Assembly (NCBI GenBank): GCA_934589155.1
Contig: CAKTNP010000004.1
Location: 78,844 to 142,843, forward strand
Source: an uncultured Oscillospiraceae bacterium
GTDB taxonomy: Bacteria > Bacillota > Clostridia > Oscillospirales > Oscillospiraceae
Direction of reading: 5' to 3'
DNA: 64,000 nucleotides
The first letter of the stretch is position 1. Each line of letters starts with the position of its first letter. Under the pieces are notes generated by a model. It ran no database searches. It saw only the letters and a list, made by a program, of their open reading frames with translations, and had not been told where the DNA came from. The translations under genes and the position numbers were made by a program. Of this stretch, positions 36,896 through 44,193 are shown piece after piece.

Positions 36896-36978
36896 CCCCC
36901 GCTTGCGGCAGTTGCTCGCAGGCGGGGGGCTGCGTATTTCCCTCCTGCACAGCGTATCGCTGGTGCAGGCGGGGGGCC
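36896..36978. other. Candidate rolling-circle origin: tandem hairpins and 13-bp repeats
   Basis: Hairpin 1 (36896-36928): CCCCCGC-T-TGCG, 9-base loop, CGCA-G-GCGGGGG. Hairpin 2 (36944-36969): CCTGCAC-AGCG-TAT-CGCT then GTGCAGG. The sequence GCAGGCGGGGGGC is repeated exactly at 36918-36930 and 36966-36978. It lies just upstream of rep, is far richer in GC than the rest of the element, and is the best candidate for a Rep nick site or single-strand origin. Confidence 0.5.
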
Positions 36979-37206
36979 CGTTGGACAAGGCTGGCAATTT
37001 GCGGCCATGGAAGATTGCAGCCCGGCACGGCGAACCCTGGTGCGGACCGGGGGCTGGTGCAAGCCGGGGAACAAGGAAGGCCCGCAGCATCGCAATTCTG
37101 GCGAATTGCTGCTGCTTACACCTCCGGTCCTGGGGGGTGACACTCTGCACGACCGAACAAACGCAAAATGCGGACACATTGCAATCTGAGAAAATCTACT
37201 ATTTGC

Positions 37207-37235
37207 ATTATATCTATCGCAACGCAGAATGTCAA
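37207..37235 (-). promoter_or_regulatory. Consensus promoter for rep-int
   Basis: Minus strand: TTGACA (37230-37235), 17-base spacer, TATAAT (37207-37212), both perfect. The spacer contains the motif TTCTGCGTTGCG, related to the repeats upstream of the XRE gene, so repression by that protein is likely. Confidence 0.75.
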
Positions 37236-37276
37236 TGCAGTTAATGAATTATTTACAAATTGAGGCTAAATACAAA

Positions 37277-37305
37277 TTGCGTGAATTCACCATTTGCGTT
37301 ACAAT
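37277..37305 (+). promoter_or_regulatory. Promoter of the element XRE gene with TTGCGT operators
   Basis: TTGCGT (37277-37282), 17-base spacer, TACAAT (37300-37305). ATTTGCGTT-like sequences at 37201-37209, 37274-37282 and 37292-37300, and inverted at 37159-37168 and 37220-37229, cover both divergent promoters. Confidence 0.6.
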
Positions 37306-37331
37306 GTACAAAAAACGTAGGAGGTACCACG

Positions 37332-37784
37332 ATGAATGAACTAAGCCCCTATGAGTGCCAGTTTACGCCGGAGAATCGAAAGAAAATAATCGCGCAGATT
37401 ATGGAGGAACTAAGAGAAGGAAAGGGATATTCCCAAAAGCAGGTAGCGGCCTTTATCAAAGTGAAGCCAACCACCTATAACACCTATGAAAGCGGAAGGA
37501 CAGAGCCACCTGCTGAAATCCTGGTCCGCTTGTCCTACCTCTACGATGTGTCCCTCGATATTCTCATGCAGAAAAACCGGCTCAGTAAAACATCGGAGGA
37601 TGTACAGAACCAGTTAAACGAACTCAAGAAACAGACACAGGAAATAGAACAGAACCTGGGAAAGAGTGCCGAAAACCCGGACCTTCAGCAGGTGCTGGAC
37701 AGTATGGGACAGTTAATCTCCCTCATGGAGGACATGAATAAAAATTCTCAAATCAAGGACAAAATCGAAGCGCCCATGAAATAG
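37332..37784 (+). CDS. XRE-family regulator of the integrated element
   Basis: 150 residues: HTH domain at about 14-75 with GKGYSQKQVAAFIKVKPTTY (shown as GYSQKQVAAFIKVKPTTYN) and YESGRTEPP, then a charged coiled-coil tail (LKKQTQEIEQNL). Probably a dimeric repressor that keeps rep-int silent while integrated. SD TAGGAGG is 7 bases before the ATG. The sole plus-strand gene of the element; the att repeat and tRNA follow it. Confidence 0.88.
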   Translation: MNELSPYECQFTPENRKKIIAQIMEELREGKGYSQKQVAAFIKVKPTTYNTYESGRTEPPAEILVRLSYLYDVSLDILMQKNRLSKTSEDVQNQLNELKKQTQEIEQNLGKSAENPDLQQVLDSMGQLISLMEDMNKNSQIKDKIEAPMK

Positions 37785-37918
37785 AAAACGCCCCGGATTT
37801 GCAACAAAATCGGCAAATTCCGGGGTTTTCTATATTTTCGACGTGACAGAGACGGGCAAAAAGTGCGGCGGCAATTTTTAATGCCATCTTTCGGGAGAAA
37901 ATCCAATAGAAACAGAAA

Positions 37919-37946
37919 AAAGCACCACTTTTTCAAGTGGTGCTTT
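37919..37946 (-). terminator. Hairpin at the tRNA-side end of the element
   Basis: AAAGCACCACTT, 4-base loop, AAGTGGTGCTTT, immediately after the encoded CCA of tRNA-Val on the minus strand. The element thus supplies a replacement terminator for the tRNA, and could also end the XRE transcript. Confidence 0.65.
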
Positions 37947-37949
37947 GTA

Positions 37950-38025
37950 TGGTGGACGATAACGGACTCGAACCGCTGACCCTGCGCACGTCAAGCGCAT
38001 GCTCTACCAGCTGAGCTAATCGTCC
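37950..38025 (-). tRNA. tRNA-Val(GAC)
   Basis: 76 bases including encoded CCA. Acceptor GGACGAT pairs with ATCGTCC; D-arm GCTCAGCTGGTAGAGC; anticodon arm TGCGC-TTGACGT-GCGCA with anticodon GAC (37990-37992); T-loop GGTTCGAGTCC. Its last 45 bases are the attachment core of the integrated element and remain intact after insertion. Confidence 0.96.
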
Positions 38026-38189
38026 AAAGGCATGGCTTATTATAAGGGAAAGACCCCTCTTTGTCAAGTATTATTTTTGAAATTCGCCCGAAAAACCCCC
38101 AAAACCGGCCTAAAACTTTTTGCACCCGCCCCAGGGCCCTTCCAAGGCGGCGTTGCCCGGATCCAAGGGTGGCCGCGCGGAGAAAAGAG

Positions 38190-38216
38190 CATCCGGCGGC
38201 CAAAGACCGCCGGATG
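38190..38216 (-). terminator. Terminator of mscL
   Basis: CATCCGGCGG / CCGCCGGATG arms, 7-base loop; on the minus strand followed by CTCTTTTCTC. Confidence 0.6.
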
Positions 38217-38246
38217 AATATTTCCCGGGGAATAGGGAAGGGCCTC

Positions 38247-38717
38247 TCAGTCCTTCTTCTCCTTCAGCAGGTCCCGGATCTCGGTGAGCAGGACCTCCTC
38301 CTTGGTGGGCTCCGGTTCGGTGGGAGTCTCCTCTGCCTTGGGCGCTTCTTCTGCGTGGTGGCCAATCTCCATGAGCTTATTTAAGCCCTTCACCAGCCAG
38401 AATACCACCAGGGCTAGAATCAGGAAGTTGATGACATTGGAAATAAAGGTGCCGTAGTTCAGGGTATTGGCGATCACGTTGCCGCTTTCGTCCAGCTTCT
38501 CGCCGAACCACTGGGGCAGGGTAATCTTCCAACTGGAGAAATTGATGCCGCCCAGGAACATGGACACGATGGGCATAATAATGTCGTTGGTCAGGGAGTT
38601 CGTAATGGTGCTGAAAGCGCCGCCGATGATGACGCCGACAGCAAGGCTCAGGGCGTTGCCTTTAATGGCAAAGGCTTTAAATTCTTCGATCCATGCGGGC
38701 TTCTTGAACTTTTTCAC
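38247..38717 (-). CDS. mscL: Large-conductance mechanosensitive channel
   Basis: 156 residues: N-terminal amphipathic helix, TM1 with FAIKGNALSLAVGVIIGGAF (the gate region), periplasmic loop, TM2 FLILALVVFWLVKGLNKL, and a C-terminal helix TEIRDLLKEKK. The insert EEAPKAEETPTEPEPTKEE between TM2 and the last helix is common in this group. It forms a pentameric pressure-release valve during osmotic downshock. Minus strand, 27 bases downstream of serS. Confidence 0.95.
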   Translation of the reverse strand: MKKFKKPAWIEEFKAFAIKGNALSLAVGVIIGGAFSTITNSLTNDIIMPIVSMFLGGINFSSWKITLPQWFGEKLDESGNVIANTLNYGTFISNVINFLILALVVFWLVKGLNKLMEIGHHAEEAPKAEETPTEPEPTKEEVLLTEIRDLLKEKKD

Positions 38718-38744
38718 GACGAAACATCCTTTCTTTTTGCATTA

Positions 38745-40034
38745 TTATTTCTTTTCGATAATTTCAATGCCGCCCAGGTACTTCCGCAGGACCTCGGGCA
38801 CCACCACGGAGCCGTCGGCCCGCTGGTTCTGCTCCACCATGGCCGGGAAGATCCGAGAGGTGGCCAGACCGGAACCGTTCAGGGTGTGAACGAACTCGGG
38901 CTTGCCCGTGGATTCCCGGCGGAAGCGGATGTTGCCGCGACGGGCCTGATAATCCCGGGCGTTGGACACGGAGGAGACCTCCTTGTAGCCGTTCATGGAG
39001 GGAATCTGGATCTCGATGTCGTAGGTCCGGGCCATGGAGGCGGAGCAGTCGCCGGCCGCCAGCTTCACTGTGCGGAAGTGGAAGCCCAGGCCCTTCACCA
39101 GGTTCTCGGCCTTCCGGACCAGCTCCTCAAAGGCCTCGTCGGAATCCTCGGGCCGGGTGTACTGGAACATCTCCACCTTGTTGAACTGGTGGCCCCGGAC
39201 CATGCCCCGCTCATCGGCCCGGTGACTGCCGGCCTCACGACGGAAGCAGGGGGTATAGGAGAAGAACTTCTTGGGCAGGTCCTTTTCGTTCAGGATCTCG
39301 TCCCGGTACACGCTGGCAAGAGCCGCCTCGGCAGTGGGCAGCATATAGTGGACCCGGTCATCGGTGGGGTTGGCGATCTTATAGACCTCGTCGGCGAACT
39401 TGGGGAACTGGCCCGCAGTCTCGCCGCACTGATACTCCAGCATGTGGGGGGGCAGGATGAATTCATAGCCGTCGGCCACGTGGGTGTCGATGAAGTAGTT
39501 CAGCAGGGCCCACTCCAGCCGGGCGCCCAGACCCTTGTAGATCCAGAAGCCGGAACCGGCCAGCTTGGTGCCCCGGTCATAGTCGATGAGGTCCAGATCC
39601 AGGCACAGATCCACATGGTGCTTGGGAGTGAAGTCAAACTTGTGGGGTTCGCCGAAATAGCGCAGAGGCTCGTTGTTCTCCTTGCCGCCGGGCTTCAGGT
39701 CGGGATCCGGCATGTTAGGCAGGGACAGCATCAGGGTCCGGTACTCGGCCTCCACCGCGTCCAGCTTCTCGGCGTCGGCGGCAATGGCGTTTTTCAGCTC
39801 CGCCATCTCCTGGAAAATGGGGGCCACGTCCTGACCGGCCTTTTTCAGCTGGGGGATCTGCTTGGAGACTTTGTTCTGCTGGGCCTTCTTGGTCTCGGTG
39901 TCGGAGATCAGCTCCCGGCGCTGCTTGTCCAGCTCCAGGATCCGGTCAATGGTCTCGTCGCAATCCACTTCCTTGGCGCGCATGCCGGCCTTGATGGCTT
40001 CGGGATTTTCTTTGATCCGTTTAATATCAAGCAT
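38745..40034 (-). CDS. serS: Seryl-tRNA synthetase
   Basis: 429 residues: N-terminal coiled-coil arm (about 1-105) that grips the tRNA-Ser long arm, then a class II core with motif 2 FSYTPCFRREAGSH and motif 3 NGSGLATSRIFPAMVEQNQ (read here as GSGLATSRIFPAMVEQ), and GDCSASMARTYDIE. Full length, all motifs intact. A very short gap (40 bases) to the next upstream gene leaves no room for a T-box leader. Confidence 0.97.
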   Translation of the reverse strand: MLDIKRIKENPEAIKAGMRAKEVDCDETIDRILELDKQRRELISDTETKKAQQNKVSKQIPQLKKAGQDVAPIFQEMAELKNAIAADAEKLDAVEAEYRTLMLSLPNMPDPDLKPGGKENNEPLRYFGEPHKFDFTPKHHVDLCLDLDLIDYDRGTKLAGSGFWIYKGLGARLEWALLNYFIDTHVADGYEFILPPHMLEYQCGETAGQFPKFADEVYKIANPTDDRVHYMLPTAEAALASVYRDEILNEKDLPKKFFSYTPCFRREAGSHRADERGMVRGHQFNKVEMFQYTRPEDSDEAFEELVRKAENLVKGLGFHFRTVKLAAGDCSASMARTYDIEIQIPSMNGYKEVSSVSNARDYQARRGNIRFRRESTGKPEFVHTLNGSGLATSRIFPAMVEQNQRADGSVVVPEVLRKYLGGIEIIEKK

Positions 40035-40074
40035 AGTTTTCTTCCTCTCGATGATATTCTATTTGTTCTGCTGG

Positions 40075-40713
40075 TTATTGATTTGCGTTTACCAAAAGGC
40101 TCTGATATAGGACCTGATCCTCACTGGAAAGATACTTGGAAAGGGTTTTGAGCTGGTCCAGGGTGCTGCGGAGCAGGGACTCGTCTCCGGCGGCCAGAGC
40201 GGCCTGAGCCCGGGCCAGATACTGATAGGCAGCGGCGGTGTTCAGTGCGTCCAGCTTTTCCTGGGTCAGCTCCGCATTGCTTCCTTGCAGGGCATTGTTG
40301 GCGTTTTCCAGATCCGCCATGGCGTTCTGTACATCGGTAAGCTCTTGACTGACCTGGTCCAGGGTTTGCTGGGTCCGGCTCAGGTCCTGACTCAGCTCCT
40401 GGTTCTCGTCCTGGAGCGTCTCCGCCTTTTCCACGGCGGTGCGGGCATTTGCGCCTAGCTGGGAAATGGTCGCCTGGCTGTCCCGGTACTGGATCCCCAG
40501 GGACAGGGCCACCAGCAGGAAGGCCACAGCGAAGAGAATCGCCATATAGTTGATCAGGGCCCGTTTCCGCTTTTCCGACAGTCCGGAACGGGGTTTGGAT
40601 TCCGGCGGCTTGTCCTGGGGGGCCTGGGGCTCCGGCTGCTCCTCAATAAGCTCTGCGGCTTTTTTCAGAAGGTCTCGGGCCTTTTCTTCTTTCTCGGGTA
40701 CCGGCTTGTTCAT
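40075..40713 (-). CDS. Single-span membrane protein with coiled coil
   Basis: 212 residues: acidic/proline-rich cytoplasmic N-terminus, one membrane helix at about 52-74 (INYMAILFAVAFLLVALSLG), an external coiled coil at about 80-150 (ENQELSQDLSRTQQTLDQV), and a helical C-terminal part. No enzymatic motif. Starts within the parB stop (4-base overlap), so it belongs to the parA-parB operon; a role near segregation or envelope is only guessed from that. Confidence 0.75.
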   Translation of the reverse strand: MNKPVPEKEEKARDLLKKAAELIEEQPEPQAPQDKPPESKPRSGLSEKRKRALINYMAILFAVAFLLVALSLGIQYRDSQATISQLGANARTAVEKAETLQDENQELSQDLSRTQQTLDQVSQELTDVQNAMADLENANNALQGSNAELTQEKLDALNTAAAYQYLARAQAALAAGDESLLRSTLDQLKTLSKYLSSEDQVLYQSLLVNANQ

Positions 40714-41591
40714 TTTTTCTGTACCTCCTCCTTGGGAAGGGCGTTTAGCAGCTCCAACAGGTGCTGCAGATCCGCGGAGCCGTAGAATTCTAGCTCAAAT
40801 TTCCCCTTGCGCTTTCCGTTTACGATCTTCACACCCCGGCCCAGGTGGCGGGACAACTGCTTTTCACAGTCGGCGATGTAATTCACCGCCAGGGTGGAGG
40901 AGGGCTCCGATACGGCTTTTTCCCGGCTGAGGTTCCGACACAGCAGCTCTGCCTGCCGCACGGACAGACCCAGGGCCGAGATCTTCTGGGCGGCCTCCCG
41001 CTGTTTTTCCGGCTCTTTCAGAGACAAAATGGCCTTGGCATGGCCCGGGGACAGCTTGCCGTCCTGGACCATCTGCAAAACCGAGGGCTCCAGGGACAAG
41101 AGCCGCAGGGCGTTAGCCACGGCGGGCCGGGACTTTCCCACCTGCTTGGCGGCGTTTTCCTGGGTCAGGCCATATTCCTCCATGAGGGTCTGATAGCCCC
41201 GGGCCTCTTCCACGGGGTTCAGATCCTCCCGCTGGAGGTTCTCGATAAGAGCCAGCTCCATGACCTTTCGGTCGTCGGCTTCGATGACCACCACGGGGAC
41301 CTCGCTCAGCTCCGCCAGCCGGGCAGCCCGCCAGCGGCGCTCGCCGGCGATGATCTGATAATAGCCGTTTTCGGTTTCCCGGACCGTCAGTGGCTGGATA
41401 ATACCGTGGAGCCGGATGGAGTCCGCCAGATCCTGGAGGGCCACCTCGTCAAACGCCCGCCGGGGCTGGTCCGGATTGGGTTCTACCTTATATAAGGGGA
41501 CGGTCCGCAGGCCGCCTTCCTGGGAGGGCTCCGGGCCGTAATCTCCCAGAAGGGCGCCCAGGCCCCGTCCTAAGCCTTTTTGTGATGCCAT
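40710..41591 (-). CDS. parB: Chromosome partitioning protein ParB (Spo0J)
   Basis: 293 residues: N-terminal box with QPRRAFDEVAL, CTPase motif GERRWRAARLAEL, the arginine-rich ENLQREDLNPVEEARGYQ, an HTH with QENAAKQVGKSRPAVANALRLL (shown as AAKQVGKSRPAVANALRL), and a C-terminal dimerisation domain. It loads at parS as a CTP-dependent clamp and recruits SMC. Two parS sites lie about 0.9 kb upstream. Translated 27 bases after parA. Confidence 0.95.
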   Translation of the reverse strand: MASQKGLGRGLGALLGDYGPEPSQEGGLRTVPLYKVEPNPDQPRRAFDEVALQDLADSIRLHGIIQPLTVRETENGYYQIIAGERRWRAARLAELSEVPVVVIEADDRKVMELALIENLQREDLNPVEEARGYQTLMEEYGLTQENAAKQVGKSRPAVANALRLLSLEPSVLQMVQDGKLSPGHAKAILSLKEPEKQREAAQKISALGLSVRQAELLCRNLSREKAVSEPSSTLAVNYIADCEKQLSRHLGRGVKIVNGKRKGKFELEFYGSADLQHLLELLNALPKEEVQKK

Positions 41592-41618
41592 AGGGTTCCT
41601 TTCCCCGGCAAATGCCGG

Positions 41619-42371
41619 TTATTTCGTGAGAACTTCCTGGGCCAGACGCAGATAGGCGTCGGCACCCCGACTGGACCGGTCATAGGCCGTCACCGGCAGA
41701 CCGTGGCTGGGAGCCTCGGCCAGGCGCACGTTCCGGGGGATCATGGTGGTGAACACCTTTCCGGGGAAGTGCCGCCGGACCTCCTGGGCCACCTGGGCCG
41801 AGAAGTTGGTCCTGCCGTCATACATGGTCAGCAGGACGCCGAAAATGTCCAGCTTCGGGTTCAGCCGCCGTTTGACCCCACGGAGGGTGGCCATGAGGTC
41901 GCTGAGGCCCTCCAGCGCGTAATATTCGCACTGGACCGGCACCAGGATCCCGTCGGCGGCGCAGAGACCGTTCAGGGTCAGAAGCTCCAGGGAAGGGGGG
42001 CAGTCGATGAAGATATAATCGTAGCTGTCCTTCAGAGGGTCCAGGGCCATTTTTAACCGGTGCTCCCGGTCCACCAGACCGATCAGCTCCACTCCGGCAC
42101 CGGCCAGGGCGCTGGAGGAGGGGAGAACGTCGCAGAATTTCGTTTTGACCAGGACCTTCTGGGGATCCGCGTCGTCAATGAGCACGTCATAAATGGTTTT
42201 CCCGGACCGGCGGCGGTCCACACCCAGACCGGAGGAGGCGTTGGCCTGGGGATCAAAGTCGCAGACCAGGACCCTCTGCCCCTGCTCCTGCAGGGCGGCG
42301 GACAGGTCGATAACGGTGGTGGTCTTGCCTACGCCGCCTTTCTGGTTCACCACAGCGATGATCTTTCCCAC
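41619..42371 (-). CDS. parA: Chromosome partitioning ATPase ParA (Soj)
   Basis: 250 residues: deviant Walker A VNQKGGVGKTTT, VCDFDPQANASSGLG, Walker B YIFIDCPPSLELLTLN, and VKRRLNPKLDIFGVLLTMYD (read as LDIFGVLLTMYD). ATP-dependent DNA binding drives origin segregation and, through DnaA, initiation control. The start is GTG at 42371, with AGAGGTG upstream; a longer reading adds only MRKRGAV over the SD. Upstream gap to the zinc-ribbon gene holds both parS sites and the probable promoter. Confidence 0.95.
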   Translation of the reverse strand: MGKIIAVVNQKGGVGKTTTVIDLSAALQEQGQRVLVCDFDPQANASSGLGVDRRRSGKTIYDVLIDDADPQKVLVKTKFCDVLPSSSALAGAGVELIGLVDREHRLKMALDPLKDSYDYIFIDCPPSLELLTLNGLCAADGILVPVQCEYYALEGLSDLMATLRGVKRRLNPKLDIFGVLLTMYDGRTNFSAQVAQEVRRHFPGKVFTTMIPRNVRLAEAPSHGLPVTAYDRSSRGADAYLRLAQEVLTK

Positions 42372-42465
42372 AACTGCACCTCTCTTTCTCACGTTTTGGG
42401 TAAAAACTTTGAACAGCCATTATTATAGCACATTCTCCTGACATTGCAACGGTGAAGTATAAAAA

Positions 42466-42481
42466 TGTTCCACGTGAAACA
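42466..42481. promoter_or_regulatory. parS: parS site 1
   Basis: TGTTCCACGTGAAACA, an exact match to the 16-base ParB-binding consensus TGTTNCACGTGAAACA. Confidence 0.93.
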
Positions 42482-42493
42482 GTGAAAAAATCC

Positions 42494-42509
42494 TGTTTCA
42501 CGTGGAACA
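42494..42509. promoter_or_regulatory. parS: parS site 2, inverted
   Basis: TGTTTCACGTGGAACA, the exact reverse complement of site 1, 12 bases away. The two form a perfect 16-bp inverted repeat between parA and the zinc-ribbon gene. Confidence 0.93.
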
Positions 42510-42518
42510 ATAGAGTGG

Positions 42519-42884
42519 TCAGCGGGTGGGGGAGCTGTCGTTCTTGGGGGCGGAGGAGGATGTGTTGGATTTGTAGTTCTGGCCGATGGCGGGGTATGTT
42601 TTCCACAGCTCGACACCGGCAAAGGCCAACAGGCCCAGCAGCAGAACACATAGGGTCACAAAGACCGCCAGGGCCCGGCCCAGGCGCCGGTTCTTCCGCT
42701 TCAGGTGACCCAGCTGCTCCTGGGGATCTACGGGCGTATAAACCTTACGGGGTGTTCTGGGTTCCCGGGTGGGCAGGATCACGGCGGCGTCCCGGGGCAC
42801 CGGGTGCTTTGCCATTTCCGCCTGGCACTGGGCGCAGAATACATTGGGGGCCTCTACCTGGGCGCCGCATCTGAGACAGTTCAT
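42519..42884 (-). CDS. Zinc-ribbon single-span membrane protein
   Basis: 121 residues: N-terminal zinc ribbon (MNCLRCGAQVEAPNVFCAQC, two CxxC pairs), a basic linker, a membrane helix at about 69-91 (RALAVFVTLCVLLLGLLAFAG), and a short Ser/Asn-rich outside tail. No catalytic motif. Upstream of parS and parA on the same strand. The family is common and unassigned in clostridia. Confidence 0.75.
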   Translation of the reverse strand: MNCLRCGAQVEAPNVFCAQCQAEMAKHPVPRDAAVILPTREPRTPRKVYTPVDPQEQLGHLKRKNRRLGRALAVFVTLCVLLLGLLAFAGVELWKTYPAIGQNYKSNTSSSAPKNDSSPTR

Positions 42885-42992
42885 AGGGATCCTTCCTTGC
42901 TTCGTTTTCCCTATTGTACACCAAAACGCCGCCGCAGTAAACAGAAAAATATGAATTTGACTGGAATTGCCCCAAAAAAGATGGGCTGTGTA

Positions 42993-43021
42993 TTTACATT
43001 TTCCGGGAAAACCGTTATGCT
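42993..43021 (+). promoter_or_regulatory. Promoter of the glycosyltransferase-acyltransferase pair
   Basis: TTTACA (42993-42998), 17-base spacer, TATGCT (43016-43021), 33 bases before the start. Confidence 0.55.
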
Positions 43022-43053
43022 AGGAGCAGAGAGAAATTAGGGGGAATATCCTC

Positions 43054-44193
43054 ATGAAAATTACTGTTGTCTGCGATGTGCTGGGCGAGGAGAACAACGG
43101 CACCACCATCGCTGCCATGAACCTGATCCGGAGCCTTAAGGCCAAGGGACACGAGGTTACGGTGGTCTGCCCCGACGAGAGCCGCCGGGGCCAGTCCGGC
43201 TTTGTGGTGATGCCCACCTACAACTTCGGAATCTTCAACGGCTATGTGAAGAAAAACGGCGTGACCCTGGGAAAGAACGACCCGACCATTATGGCGAAAG
43301 CCATGGAAAATGCCGACGTGGTCCATATCATGACGCCCTTCAGCCTGGGACATGCGGCGGCCAAGCTGGCGTATGCCAAGGGGATCCCCATTACGGCGGG
43401 ATTCCACTGCCAGGCGGAGAATATTACGAACCACATTTTCCTCATGAATGCGGACTTTGCCAATCGGACGGTGTACCGGGTGATCTATAAGCGGTTGTAC
43501 CGGTACTGCACCGCCATCCACTATCCTACCCAGTTTATCTGCGACGTGTTCGAGAGTCAGGTGGGCCACACCAACCACTATGTGATCTCCAACGGGGTGA
43601 ACCGGGACTTTCACCCGGTGGCGGAGGAAAAACCGGCGGAATTCCGGGACAAATTCGTGGTTCTCTCCACGGGCCGGTACAGCCGGGAGAAATCCCAGCA
43701 CATTATCATTGACGCCATCGCAAAGTCGAAATATAAGGATAAGATCCAGCTGATCCTGGCGGGAGCCGGGCCCCGGCGGGAGTTTCTGGAGGACCGGGCG
43801 AAGAAGGCGGGGATCCCCGCCCCGGTGTTCGGCTTCTACTCTCACCCGGAGATGGTCCGGGTCCTAAACTACGCGGATCTGTACGTCCACGCGGCGGAGA
43901 TTGAGATCGAGGCCATTGCCTGCCTGGAGGCCATTGCCTGCGGTCGGGTGCCGGTGATCGCCGACTCCCCCAGAAGCGCCACGCGGCACTTTGCCCTGGG
44001 ACCGGAGAACCTGTTCCGGTGCAACGATCCGGAGGATCTGGCCCGGAAAATGGACGCATGGCTGGAAAATCCGGAAAAGAGGGCGGAATGTAGCAAAAAA
44101 TATTTGGGCTACGCCGAGGAATTCGCCTTTGACCGGTGCATGGACCGGATGGAGGGCATGCTCCGGGACGCCGCGGAGGGCCGCCATGCGTGA
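43054..44193 (+). CDS. GT4-type glycosyltransferase
   Basis: 379 residues with the GT-B fold: N-terminal MKITVVCDVLGEENNGTTI, linker HVISNGVNRDFHP-like YVISNGVNRDFHP, then the nucleotide-sugar domain with VLSTGRYSREKSQ and the E-x7-E region EIEIEAIACLEAIACG. Probably glycosylates a membrane lipid (diacylglycerol or phosphatidylinositol type), as inferred from the coupled acyltransferase downstream, whose start lies inside its last codons. Acceptor not readable from sequence. Confidence 0.85.
   Translation: MKITVVCDVLGEENNGTTIAAMNLIRSLKAKGHEVTVVCPDESRRGQSGFVVMPTYNFGIFNGYVKKNGVTLGKNDPTIMAKAMENADVVHIMTPFSLGHAAAKLAYAKGIPITAGFHCQAENITNHIFLMNADFANRTVYRVIYKRLYRYCTAIHYPTQFICDVFESQVGHTNHYVISNGVNRDFHPVAEEKPAEFRDKFVVLSTGRYSREKSQHIIIDAIAKSKYKDKIQLILAGAGPRREFLEDRAKKAGIPAPVFGFYSHPEMVRVLNYADLYVHAAEIEIEAIACLEAIACGRVPVIADSPRSATRHFALGPENLFRCNDPEDLARKMDAWLENPEKRAECSKKYLGYAEEFAFDRCMDRMEGMLRDAAEGRHA

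Larger units (their letters stand above)
35000..37994. mobile_element. Minimal integrated element at tRNA-Val (int, HUH rep, XRE)
   Basis: Bounded by identical 45-bp direct repeats (35000-35044 and 37950-37994) that equal the last 45 bases of the tRNA-Val gene including CCA. Between them are a tyrosine recombinase next to the distal repeat, a rolling-circle type Rep upstream of it on the same strand, a 500-base control region with hairpins and divergent promoters, and an XRE regulator on the other strand. One unit is about 2,950 bp. No relaxase, capsid or conjugation gene is present. It looks like an integrating plasmid or satellite that can excise and replicate by rolling circle. Confidence 0.85.
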
